From Bacteroidota bacterium (GTDB taxonomy: Bacteria > Bacteroidota > Ignavibacteria > Kapaibacteriales > UBA2268): 8,342 bases of DNA. Shown here in pieces: positions 1-7,210 of the stretch. The notes under the pieces were generated by a model. That model saw only the letters and a list, made by a program, of their open reading frames with translations. It had not been told where the DNA came from and ran no database searches. How positions within the stretch are numbered: position 1 is the stretch's first letter; the number at the start of each line of letters is the position of its first letter. The translations under genes were made by a program, and so were the position numbers. The stretch covers positions 1 to 8,342 of the forward strand of contig JAFRQN010000153.1 in NCBI GenBank assembly GCA_017428585.1, given 5' to 3'.

Positions 1-776
1 ATTCAAAAACACCTCAATATGGAATAAAATTGAGGAATTTGAATAATCCAGATGTATATTATGATGACGTTCATAGACGTTCAATGCAAATATATCGTCA
101 AATATATTTGGCATACGCTAATTATTTAGTTCAGGTAAAAGATGACAAAGCAAAAGCACAAAAAATAGTTGATATTATGCGTGCAAATATATCAGACAAG
201 AAATTCCCAATGCAATTTGAAATGGAATATCGTATAGCCTATATTTATAATGAAATAGGTAATAAAGAATTAACAAAGAAATATGCTTTAATGGGTATAA
301 AATCTTGCGAAGATATTATTAAAAATAATAATTTAAGACCAGAAACAATATATTATGAACAAATGGGACGCTCATACGGTCCTTATCATTATGCTGCTGA
401 TATGTATGCAATGATAGGACAACATGATGCAGCTATATCAACATTAGAATCATTATCAAACAATGTTACAGGAATAAAGAAACAAATAGAAGCAGCAAAT
501 GCTACAAATATGAAAGAATATCCAATGATAGTCTCCAGCTGTAATTTAATTAAAGCAAAAATTTCTGAAATGAAAATAAGAAAATTAGAATACAATGGAG
601 ATCTGAAAGGTGCTCTTTCTCTTGGACAACAAATTCTTAATGAAATGAATAATGATCCTAATCAACCTGAATTACGTTATTATTCATCTGATATAGCAAA
701 ACTCGTAACAGAATTAGAAGTTAAACTTGGACTTAAATCCCCTAGCGATACATTACAACAATTTGTATTGCGTTAA
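1..776 (+). CDS. DUF2723 (TMEM260/PMT-like) family membrane protein, C-terminal part only
   Basis: The frame is open to the first base of the window (frame begins at base 3), so this is the 3' part of a larger gene, about 257 residues visible, ending in TAA. The in-frame TTG at 30-32 is an internal leucine, not the start. The first visible residues, SKTPQYGIKLRNLNNPDVYYD, followed by HRRSMQIYRQIYLAYANYL, resemble the segment that follows the membrane part in Bacteroidota DUF2723 proteins. The rest is helical and soluble, with TPR-like pairs (for example around RIAYIYNEIGNKELTKKYALMGI and YHYAADMYAMIGQHDAAISTL). Family knowledge: DUF2723 proteins have an N-terminal multi-membrane glycosyltransferase-C-like region related to protein O-mannosyltransferases (human TMEM260). 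The membrane and catalytic part lies outside the window, so a glycosyl transfer role is inferred. A strong hairpin follows 11 nt after the stop. Confidence 0.72.
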   Translation, partial: SKTPQYGIKLRNLNNPDVYYDDVHRRSMQIYRQIYLAYANYLVQVKDDKAKAQKIVDIMRANISDKKFPMQFEMEYRIAYIYNEIGNKELTKKYALMGIKSCEDIIKNNNLRPETIYYEQMGRSYGPYHYAADMYAMIGQHDAAISTLESLSNNVTGIKKQIEAANATNMKEYPMIVSSCNLIKAKISEMKIRKLEYNGDLKGALSLGQQILNEMNNDPNQPELRYYSSDIAKLVTELEVKLGLKSPSDTLQQFVLR

Positions 777-787
777 TTAAATTAATA

Positions 788-819
788 TAACTCATAGTGC
801 TTCACCGCACTATGAGTTA
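788..819 (+). terminator. Hairpin after the DUF2723 gene, probable transcription terminator
   Basis: A perfect 13-bp inverted repeat (788-800 with 807-819; arm TAACTCATAGTGC) encloses the 6-nt loop TTCACC, 11 nt after the DUF2723 stop. It is followed by TTAATTATATATAAAA rather than a pure U run, so it is not a textbook intrinsic terminator. Its position and the lack of any other function make termination or 3'-end stabilisation the best reading. It separates the DUF2723 gene from the transpeptidase gene. Confidence 0.6.
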
Positions 820-891
820 ATTATATATAAAACAACAATATATATTATAATTATAAAAAACTCGAACTCTTTATTTTAATTAAATACATAA

Positions 892-2025
892 ATGCATAAA
901 ATTTTATCATTAATCGTTTCAATATTATTTACATTTTTGATTTCTTGTTCATCAGATACAGAAAAACCACAAAGTGATATACCTGTTCAGGATACAGTTA
1001 AACAAGATACTATTCCTGTATTTTCATTAAATTATCCTGAAATTAAATATCAGAAAGTTCATATATCAGATGCTAACACACTAAATCAAATAAAAAATAA
1101 ATATCGCAACGATCCTAATATATCATATAGAACATATGTTAGAACGATAGAAACATTAAATAGAAAAGATTTAGGCTTTTTCAGAATAGGACAAGACGTT
1201 GTAATACCAGATACAATAATAGATGATATGCGTGCATATTCTATTTTCCCAGATGATTATCCTGGTGCAAAAAACATAGAAAAATTAATAGTTGTATGTA
1301 ATAAAATGCAATGTTATGCATGCTATGAATATGGAAATTTAGTACGTTTTGCAGCTGCAAACACAGGCAAAGAACGCACACCAACTTTTCCAGGCAGATA
1401 TGCTTTAGTATGGAAACAACGTTTACGTACTTCTTCGCTTGATAGTACATGGAAAATGCCATACACTTTCAATTTTCATCAATTTGCAGGTAATGCTATG
1501 CATCAATTTTCTATGCCAGGACGTCCAGTATCACATTCATGTATAAGACAATTCAATGATGATGCCATGTGGATATTCAATTGGGGGAAAGGTGCTAAAT
1601 ATGATGAAAAAGGTCAAGCTATTCCTTTAACAGGAACCCCGCTAATTATATTAAATACATTTGATTTTACTATACCTGAAGGCGGTCCATGGCTTGATTT
1701 GGTATCTAATAAATGTTATTATGTAGAAATACCAGAAAATCCTATGGAAGTTGAAGAAGCACTTATTCCATATCAACAAATACCAAAATCTTCAAGAGGA
1801 ATGCTTCCAAATGTACAACGTTATAAAGATGCAGAAAAAATATTACGTGAAAGAGGTGTAATCAGAGAAGGTGTTACATTGACTGAATCAGTAGATTTTA
1901 ATAAATTACGTCAAGAAAGAGCTGCTCGTAGAGAGAAAGAAAAGCTCGAAAAAGAAAGGTTAGAAAAGGAAAAATTAGAAAAAGCAACTCTTGAAAACAA
2001 TTCAAATGAAAATATAAATCAATAA
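892..2025 (+). CDS. L,D-transpeptidase (YkuD domain) lipoprotein with LysM-like segment
   Basis: This 377-residue protein probably forms or remodels 3-3 cross-links in peptidoglycan, or attaches proteins to it, from a lipid anchor facing the periplasm. Residues 1-19 are a lipoprotein signal ending in the lipobox LISC, with Cys19 as the lipidated residue. Residues about 61-106 resemble a degenerate LysM repeat (NTLNQIKNKY, then LNRKDLGFFRIGQDVVIP). Residues about 130-256 are the YkuD domain: KLIVV, YEYGNLV, NTGKERTPTFPGRY, His204 in GNAMHQF, the catalytic motif S214-H-S-C217-I-R219, and the closing strand GTPLIILN (248-255). The usual glycine of SHGC is serine. Cys136, Cys141 and Cys144 lie near the start of the domain, and Cys275 after it. 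Residues about 340-370 are a charged tail with four five-residue repeats. The gene stands alone between a hairpin and a terminator; I see no clear promoter match in 820-891. The domain call is secure, but the exact reaction is not. Confidence 0.87.
   Translation: MHKILSLIVSILFTFLISCSSDTEKPQSDIPVQDTVKQDTIPVFSLNYPEIKYQKVHISDANTLNQIKNKYRNDPNISYRTYVRTIETLNRKDLGFFRIGQDVVIPDTIIDDMRAYSIFPDDYPGAKNIEKLIVVCNKMQCYACYEYGNLVRFAAANTGKERTPTFPGRYALVWKQRLRTSSLDSTWKMPYTFNFHQFAGNAMHQFSMPGRPVSHSCIRQFNDDAMWIFNWGKGAKYDEKGQAIPLTGTPLIILNTFDFTIPEGGPWLDLVSNKCYYVEIPENPMEVEEALIPYQQIPKSSRGMLPNVQRYKDAEKILRERGVIREGVTLTESVDFNKLRQERAARREKEKLEKERLEKEKLEKATLENNSNENINQ
1939..1998 (+). repeat. Four degenerate 15-bp tandem repeats in the transpeptidase C-terminus
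   Basis: Four in-frame 15-bp units encode EKLEK, ERLEK, EKLEK and ATLEN (residues 350-369). The third base varies between units (for example CTC, TTA, TTA and CTT for the leucine), so the repeat is not a very recent duplication. Leucines recur every five residues, which does not fit a canonical heptad coiled coil. It is more likely a charged helix or extended tail near the cell wall. Confidence 0.75.
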
Positions 2026-2046
2026 AATAAAGATAATGTAAAAATA

Positions 2047-2077
2047 AAAAAAAGACTTACAACGTAAGTCTTTTTTT
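2047..2077. terminator. Bidirectional intrinsic terminator between convergent genes
   Basis: The sequence A7-GACTTAC, AAC, GTAAGTC-T7 forms a 14-bp stem (2047-2060 with 2064-2077) with a 3-nt loop. On both strands the GC-containing hairpin is followed by a run of seven T, so it can end transcription of the transpeptidase gene from the left (stop at 2025) and of infB from the right (stop at 2099). Confidence 0.9.
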
Positions 2078-2098
2078 ATATCAGATTATTATTAATTA

Positions 2099-5000
2099 TT
2101 AATTGCTACTCAATGAACGTTTAACTTCTACAAGTTTATAAACTTCAATTATATCATTTTCTTCAAAATCATTCCAGCCATCAATCTGAATACCGCATTC
2201 ATAACCTTGTTCTACTTCTTTCACATCATCTTTATTACGTTTTAATGATGTAAGAGTACCTGTGAAAATAGGTAAACCATTACGCAAAACTCGTACTTTA
2301 TCATTACGCATTACTTTTCCATCTATAACATAACTTCCTGCAATCTGTCCAACTCTACCAATTTTGAATACTTTTCTAACTTCAACATTTCCAACTACTT
2401 CTTCCTTAATATCTGGTTTTAGCATTCCTTCTAAAGCTAATTGAATTTCATTAATACAATCATATATTATATTATAGTTTCTAATTTCAACATGTTCAGT
2501 TTCTGCAAGTTTAATAGTTTGTCCAGAAACAGAAGTATTAAAGCCAATAATAATAGCTTTAGAAGCTGCTGCAAGCATAACATCAGATTCAGTAATATTG
2601 CCTGCACTTTTATGCAATATATTAACCCTAACTTCATTAGTAGATAATTTTAATAAAGAATCGCTTAGAGCTTCTACAGAACCAGCAACATCTGCTTTTA
2701 AGACTAAGAATAATTCTTTCACTCCGCCTATAGAAATTTGCTCAGAAATATCATCAAGAGTTATATGATGAACTTTTCTCATTTCCTGCTCACGACGCAG
2801 CTGTTTTCTATGACTAGCAATTTCTCTTGCCTTAATTTCAGAATCAATAACATTGAATGTATCACCTGCTTCTGGCAGACCATCAAACCCAATAACAACT
2901 GCAGGTTGAGAAGGTAAAACATCCAATACTTTATTGCCTCTTTCATCTAAAATAGCTCTTGTCTTCCCGTAATTAGCACCTGCAACAAAGAAATCACCTA
3001 CTTTTAAAGTACCATTTTGAATAACAACAGTAGCAACATTACCCCAACCTTTAGTCATCTTAGATTCAATGATAACACCGTTTGCATTTCTATCAGGATT
3101 GGCTTTTAAATCAAGCATTTCAGCTTCAAGTAAAATTTTATCAAGCAATACATCAACATTCGTTCCCTTTTTCGCAGAGATTTCTACACATTGATGAGTT
3201 CCACCCCAATCTTCAACCAAGACATCTTGATCAGCAAGCTGTTGTTTAATTTTATCAGGATTAGCATTTGGTCTATCAATTTTATTTATAGCTATAACGA
3301 TTGGAACATTTGCTGCACGAGCATGACTAATAGCCTCAATAGTCTGTGGCATCACATTATCATCTGCTGCAACAACTAGTACTACTATATCTGTTACTTG
3401 AGCACCACGTGCTCTCATAGCAGTGAAAGCTTCATGTCCAGGCGTATCAAGAAATGTAATTGATTTACCATTCTTTAATATTACTCTATATGCACCTATG
3501 TGCTGAGTAATTCCACCCGCTTCCCCAGCAACTACGTTTGCATTTCTTATGTGGTCTAATAAAGATGTTTTACCATGATCTACATGTCCCATAATTGTAA
3601 CAATAGGAGGTCTTGGTAATAAATCATCTTCCTTATCTTCTATACTTTCAATTTCCTGTATTTCTTCATCAGAACCAAATTCTACATCAAAACCATAATC
3701 AGACGCAATTAATAAAATTGTATCTTTATCAAGTCGTTGATTAATAGTAACCATTAAGCCTAACTGCATACACTTCAAAATGATTTCATTAGGCTTAACA
3801 TTCATTAAGTTAGCTAAATCACCTGTAGTAACAAATTCTGTAAGTTGTAATGTATGTGATTCATGTTCTGTTATTTCTAATAATTTTGCTTCTTTCTCTT
3901 CTCTGATAGCTTTTTTCTGCTGCTTTATTTTAGATTTTTTTGCGTTAGTAAAGTTATCCTCCATTCCGCTGAGAGTTTCACGTATTTTTCTGATAACATC
4001 TCTATCAGATAAGGTTTCTTTCATTGATAAGCTTTTTTTACGTTTTTTCTCAGCATACATAGCATTTTTTACCTTTGCAGGCTGAGCAGGAGCATTTGAA
4101 AATACTTTTGGTACTGTTGTATTGGAAGATTTATCTTTATAAACAGAAACTTTTTTATCCTGTCTTTTTTCTTTATCTATATTATCTCTTTTTTCCTTGT
4201 TTTCTTTATTATCATGTTTTTTATTAGCATCACGAGATATAAATTTCTTTTCTCCTGTTTGAATTTCATTAAATCGATTTTTCTTATCCTTATCCTTTTT
4301 ATTGTTTTTCTTATTCTCAAACTCTTTATCTTTTCTTTTATCTTTTTGACTATTGTCCTTTCCTAACTTATCATCTTTATTATCTTTGTTTTTATTTTTT
4401 TTATCTCGGTTTTTATTATCTCCATGCTGTTTAGCATTATGATATTTATCTCGATTTTCTTTGTTTGAAGCATTATTATTCGAAGCTAAGTTAATTTTGC
4501 CAAGAACAGTAAGGCCTTTCAATTCCATTACATCTCCTGGCTGCCTCATTTCTTTATTTAGCCCCTGTTCATCAATTTTCTGTTCAGTTTCTAAAGATTC
4601 TTTTTCTACAACATCCTCTAATTTATCAATATTTTCATTATTAATATCATTACTTGATGTAATAGCAGGCTCTATATTACCAGATTCTTGCTCATCCTCA
4701 TCACCAATATGCTCAACAGAAACATTTTCAGCTTGAACTTCTTCATTATCATGTTGATTTTTTAAATTCTTTTTGTTTTTTCTTTGTTTCTTTTCTTCAA
4801 GAATCTGTTTTGCAGCTTCCATTTTGGCTTTAATTCTACTTGGCAATTGAGAAGGATCTTCTTCTGATAAATTTATATCAACATTTTTTATCAAATCACC
4901 AAGATTTGTAGTTAGCATTCTACTATAATCTTTATTCCTGTTTTTGTCATCATTAGATTTCTTTTTTGATTTTTGATTTTTTTGATCTTTATTATCATTA

Positions 5001-5509
5001 TATTTTTTTTCTTTTGCATCCTTATTATTAACTTTAGAAGAATTATTTTGTTTTTCCTTTTGCTTTCCGTCCTCTTCCAGTTGTATATTTTGTTCTTTTA
5101 CTTCATTCTTAATGTCAATTTTAGATATTATTTTTGGAAATACCTCTTCTTTTGTAAATTCAGATACATCATTAATTATAACTTCTTTATTAGCTTCTTC
5201 AGGTTTATTAATAACACTATTATCCGCTGAACTTTCAGCAACATCAGATACAACAGGAGATTCACCCGAATCCATTGCCGATTGTTCTGCCTTTTTCTCT
5301 TTTCTTTTCTGAATTATTTCACGTTGATTTTCTGCATTTTTTCTTTCTTGTTTAAATTTTTCATAAACAAGTTTCTGCATATCTTCATCGAGCGTAGTTG
5401 TTGGTTTATTCTCTACATTAAAACCACGTGATAATAAAAAATCAACAATAGTATCTTTACTAATATTAAGTTCAGATGCAATTTTAAAAAGCCTTACTTT
5501 TGATGACAT
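2099..5509 (-). CDS. infB: Translation initiation factor IF-2 with very long charged linker
   Basis: IF-2 is the cytoplasmic GTPase that brings initiator fMet-tRNA to the 30S subunit and promotes 50S joining. Visible domains in the 1136 residues: an N-terminal IF2_N-type helical domain (1-55, VRLFKIASELNISKDTIVDF); a long charged linker (about 56-550); a second IF2_N-like domain (about 553-612, LTEFVTTGDLANLMNV); the G domain (about 633-800) with G1 GHVDHGKT (641-648), switch GGITQHIGAY (665-674), G3 DTPGH with the catalytic-type His692, G4 NKID (742-745) and G5 SAK (778-780); domain II (about 808-905); domain III (about 925-1025); and the C-terminal fMet-tRNA-binding domain (about 1038-1130). 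All GTPase motifs are intact. It is longer than the 890 residues of the E. coli protein, almost entirely because of the linker. Conserved-looking islands break the linker at about 196-243, 328-343 and 466-545. The gene lies 86 nt after nusA on the same strand with no terminator or clear promoter between, so co-transcription is likely. Confidence 0.98.
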   Translation of the reverse strand: MSSKVRLFKIASELNISKDTIVDFLLSRGFNVENKPTTTLDEDMQKLVYEKFKQERKNAENQREIIQKRKEKKAEQSAMDSGESPVVSDVAESSADNSVINKPEEANKEVIINDVSEFTKEEVFPKIISKIDIKNEVKEQNIQLEEDGKQKEKQNNSSKVNNKDAKEKKYNDNKDQKNQKSKKKSNDDKNRNKDYSRMLTTNLGDLIKNVDINLSEEDPSQLPSRIKAKMEAAKQILEEKKQRKNKKNLKNQHDNEEVQAENVSVEHIGDEDEQESGNIEPAITSSNDINNENIDKLEDVVEKESLETEQKIDEQGLNKEMRQPGDVMELKGLTVLGKINLASNNNASNKENRDKYHNAKQHGDNKNRDKKNKNKDNKDDKLGKDNSQKDKRKDKEFENKKNNKKDKDKKNRFNEIQTGEKKFISRDANKKHDNKENKEKRDNIDKEKRQDKKVSVYKDKSSNTTVPKVFSNAPAQPAKVKNAMYAEKKRKKSLSMKETLSDRDVIRKIRETLSGMEDNFTNAKKSKIKQQKKAIREEKEAKLLEITEHESHTLQLTEFVTTGDLANLMNVKPNEIILKCMQLGLMVTINQRLDKDTILLIASDYGFDVEFGSDEEIQEIESIEDKEDDLLPRPPIVTIMGHVDHGKTSLLDHIRNANVVAGEAGGITQHIGAYRVILKNGKSITFLDTPGHEAFTAMRARGAQVTDIVVLVVAADDNVMPQTIEAISHARAANVPIVIAINKIDRPNANPDKIKQQLADQDVLVEDWGGTHQCVEISAKKGTNVDVLLDKILLEAEMLDLKANPDRNANGVIIESKMTKGWGNVATVVIQNGTLKVGDFFVAGANYGKTRAILDERGNKVLDVLPSQPAVVIGFDGLPEAGDTFNVIDSEIKAREIASHRKQLRREQEMRKVHHITLDDISEQISIGGVKELFLVLKADVAGSVEALSDSLLKLSTNEVRVNILHKSAGNITESDVMLAAASKAIIIGFNTSVSGQTIKLAETEHVEIRNYNIIYDCINEIQLALEGMLKPDIKEEVVGNVEVRKVFKIGRVGQIAGSYVIDGKVMRNDKVRVLRNGLPIFTGTLTSLKRNKDDVKEVEQGYECGIQIDGWNDFEENDIIEVYKLVEVKRSLSSN
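4130..4477 (-). other. Low-complexity K/N/D/E-rich segment of the IF-2 linker
   Basis: Residues about 345-460 of IF-2 consist almost wholly of Lys, Asn, Asp, Glu and Arg, with short stretches such as KKNKNKDNKDDK and KKNNKKDKDKK. The coding strand is accordingly extremely purine-rich, and the plus strand reads as long T/C tracts. A second, shorter segment of the same kind lies at residues about 150-193 (about 4931-5062). Both are predicted to be disordered. No exact tandem unit repeats over a long distance, so this is compositional bias rather than a simple satellite. Confidence 0.75.
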
Positions 5510-5595
5510 ATATCTATTAAGGAATAATTAATATCAACTTTTAAATAATTAAAGTAAATTTATAACAATAAAATAAATAATAAAACATTGCTTAT

Positions 5596-7056
5596 TTATT
5601 CATTCTCTTTTTCATCAACTTCTTCAGTATTTTCTGTTATATCTTCAGAAGTTTGTTCTTCTTTTTCTTGTTCAGCAACAATATTTGAATCTTCTATATT
5701 GTCTACTTGCTTATCAGGATCTTCTTCTGCAGAATAGTTAGCAGCTTGTTTCAATAAATTAATATAATTTTCATCTTCATCTTCATCAAATTCAATCAAC
5801 ATTGCCTTTCTAGCATCAATAATAATATCATAATTCAACCCTTCAATGCTCAATAATATTTCAGGCGAAACTTCAAGGAATTCCCTTGCTGTATTAATAT
5901 TATTCTCTACTAATCTTTCAACAGCCTCTTTTCCAATTTCAATATCAAACTCTCTAATATCAATATCTTCACTGCCTTCTTTCAATAATCTAATATCATA
6001 TCCTGTAACTTGAGATGCTAATTTCACATTTTGTCCATTCTTTCCTATTGCTGCCGATACGTATTCATCTGGCACAACAACAGTAGCAATTTTTGTTTCT
6101 GAAGAAAAAATTATGTCTTTAACAACAGCAGGAGCCAAAGCATTTTTAATAAATTGAGAAACATTGTCAGAATAATAAATTAAATCTATATTCTCATGAT
6201 TCAATTCTTGCATAATAGCATTAATGCGAACTCCTTTTACACCCACACAAGCACCTATTGCATCAATACGATCATCAACAGAACTAATGGCAACCTTAGA
6301 ACGTTCACCTGGAAATCTTGCTATAGACTTTATTTGAATAAGACCGTCATAAATTTCTGGTACTTCTATTTCTAATAATTTTGCTAAAAATTCAGGTGTT
6401 CTTCGTGTAAGTATTATCTCAGGTCTTGTTGTAAGTGTTTGAGTAACATCTTTAATCAAAGCACGAATATTTTTATTTTTACGTGTTTTGAACATTTCAT
6501 TAGGAATTTGTTCGGTACGAGGCAGCTTCATTTCCATTCTATTATGAGAAACAATTATCTCATTTTTTCTTATCTGATGAATTTCACCAGTAATGACCTC
6601 ACCGATTTTATCTTTATAATCATTATAAATATTATCTCGTTCTATTTCACGAATCTTACTATTCATTGTCTGAGAAGCAAAAGAAATAAGCCTGCGACCG
6701 AAATTTTCTGATATATTTTCAAGTGTTATTTCTTCAATAAATTCATCACCAATTCCTTTATCTTTATAGTCATCTCCTCCACGTTTACGAGCTTCTTCCA
6801 ACGTAATTTGAGTACTACTGTCTTCCACATTTTCGACAATAGTTTTTATCAAATATAGTTCTATATCTCCCTTTTCCATATTAACAATTATCTCAAAATC
6901 AGCTTGATTTCCATATTTTCTTTTTACCATAAGAGAAAGGGTCTCTTCTATCAAGCCTTGTAATAGATCTTTATCTATTTTTTTTACTTTTGCCATCTCT
7001 GAAAAAGCTGCTACAATAGCTGCTTTATCTATCTTTTGCTTTTTTCTAATAGCCAT
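5596..7056 (-). CDS. nusA: Transcription termination/antitermination factor NusA
   Basis: NusA binds RNA polymerase and nascent RNA, and modulates pausing, intrinsic termination and antitermination. Domains in the 486 residues: the N-terminal polymerase-binding domain (about 1-145); the S1 domain (about 150-210, GEVITGEIHQIRKNEIIVS); KH1 (about 228-300), with EVPEIYDGLIQIKSIARFPG, IGACVGVKG and GVKG (272-275) as the KH loop; and KH2 (about 315-360) with VVVPDEYVSAAIGKNGQN and the GKNG loop (338-341). After KH2 comes a helical region (about 370-420), then a strongly acidic tail (about 424-486, rich in Glu and Asp). The ATG start fits the usual NusA N-terminus and lies 17 nt after a hairpin-plus-U7 leader element. 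The next gene is infB, the conserved partner. rimP, the usual upstream neighbour, is absent; yajC is found instead, behind its own terminator. Confidence 0.97.
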   Translation of the reverse strand: MAIRKKQKIDKAAIVAAFSEMAKVKKIDKDLLQGLIEETLSLMVKRKYGNQADFEIIVNMEKGDIELYLIKTIVENVEDSSTQITLEEARKRGGDDYKDKGIGDEFIEEITLENISENFGRRLISFASQTMNSKIREIERDNIYNDYKDKIGEVITGEIHQIRKNEIIVSHNRMEMKLPRTEQIPNEMFKTRKNKNIRALIKDVTQTLTTRPEIILTRRTPEFLAKLLEIEVPEIYDGLIQIKSIARFPGERSKVAISSVDDRIDAIGACVGVKGVRINAIMQELNHENIDLIYYSDNVSQFIKNALAPAVVKDIIFSSETKIATVVVPDEYVSAAIGKNGQNVKLASQVTGYDIRLLKEGSEDIDIREFDIEIGKEAVERLVENNINTAREFLEVSPEILLSIEGLNYDIIIDARKAMLIEFDEDEDENYINLLKQAANYSAEEDPDKQVDNIEDSNIVAEQEKEEQTSEDITENTEEVDEKENE

Positions 7057-7073
7057 AATAATATTAAATTAAT

Positions 7074-7093
7074 AAAAAAAGGGCCTATAGCCC
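7074..7093 (-). promoter_or_regulatory. Terminator-like hairpin in the nusA leader, possible attenuator
   Basis: On the minus strand this reads GGGCTATAGGCCC followed by seven T. GGGC pairs with GCCC (4 bp, possibly a fifth G-U pair) over a short loop, and the U run ends 17 nt before the nusA ATG. It is the only GC-rich patch in a very AT-rich gap. It lies downstream of the predicted nusA promoter, about 12 nt after the expected transcript start, and so inside the leader. It could cause pausing or premature termination, possibly under NusA control. With one G removed it is a perfect palindrome (GGGCTATAGCCC), so a protein operator is the alternative. The short stem lowers confidence. Confidence 0.5.
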
Positions 7094-7112
7094 GTTACAA
7101 CAAACTTAATTA

Positions 7113-7144
7113 CAAAATTAATGAAAAATAACAAATTAAACAAA
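7113..7144 (-). promoter_or_regulatory. Predicted Bacteroidota-type promoter for nusA-infB
   Basis: On the minus strand, TTTG (7144-7141) is followed by a 20-nt spacer and TAATTTTG (7120-7113). This matches the known Bacteroidota vegetative promoter pattern of a -33 TTTG and a -7 TAnnTTTG about 20 nt apart. Transcription would start near 7105-7108, giving a leader of about 50 nt. The site lies after the yajC terminator, which fits an independent nusA-infB transcript. The -33 box is in the second copy of a 9-bp tandem repeat (CAAATTAAA on the plus strand, 7132-7149). Confidence 0.6.
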
Positions 7145-7163
7145 TTAAAACAACTTTTTAATA

Positions 7164-7196
7164 AAAAAGCAGAAGTTTTTATAACTTCTGCTTTTT
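7164..7196 (-). terminator. Intrinsic terminator of yajC
   Basis: A 14-bp stem (7164-7177 with 7183-7196; core GCAGAAGTT / AACTTCTGC) with a 5-nt loop lies 14 nt after the yajC stop. On the minus strand it runs into a T-rich stretch (GCTTTTTTATTA), the classic intrinsic terminator form. The opposite strand also has a T5 run, but no plus-strand gene ends here. It isolates yajC from nusA. Confidence 0.87.
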
Positions 7197-7210
7197 ATAT
7201 TTGAACATAA

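Noticed and set aside
30..32. TTG as start codon of the first gene
   Set aside because: The frame is open upstream to the window edge (residues SKTPQYGIK precede it), and the residues around it match the interior of DUF2723 proteins, so it is an internal Leu codon.
389..595. Minus-strand open frame opposite the DUF2723 gene
   Set aside because: It is a shadow of the real frame, with hydrophobic composition caused by reading an AT-rich gene in antisense.
3780..5312. Several plus-strand open frames opposite infB (for example 3780-4085, 4461-4736, 4973-5230, 5112-5312)
   Set aside because: They lie opposite the low-complexity, purine-rich infB linker, encode Phe/Ile/Ser-rich sequence without recognisable domains, and are explained by the composition of the opposite strand.
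5510..5595. Separate promoter or terminator between nusA and infB
   Set aside because: No TAnnTTTG match on the minus strand and no stable hairpin with a U run; only weak AT-only pairing (around ACTTT...AAAGT) is present.
7132..7149. Two tandem copies of CAAATTAAA as a regulatory or CRISPR-like repeat
   Set aside because: Only two short AT-rich copies without spacers; it is most simply chance or part of the promoter region.
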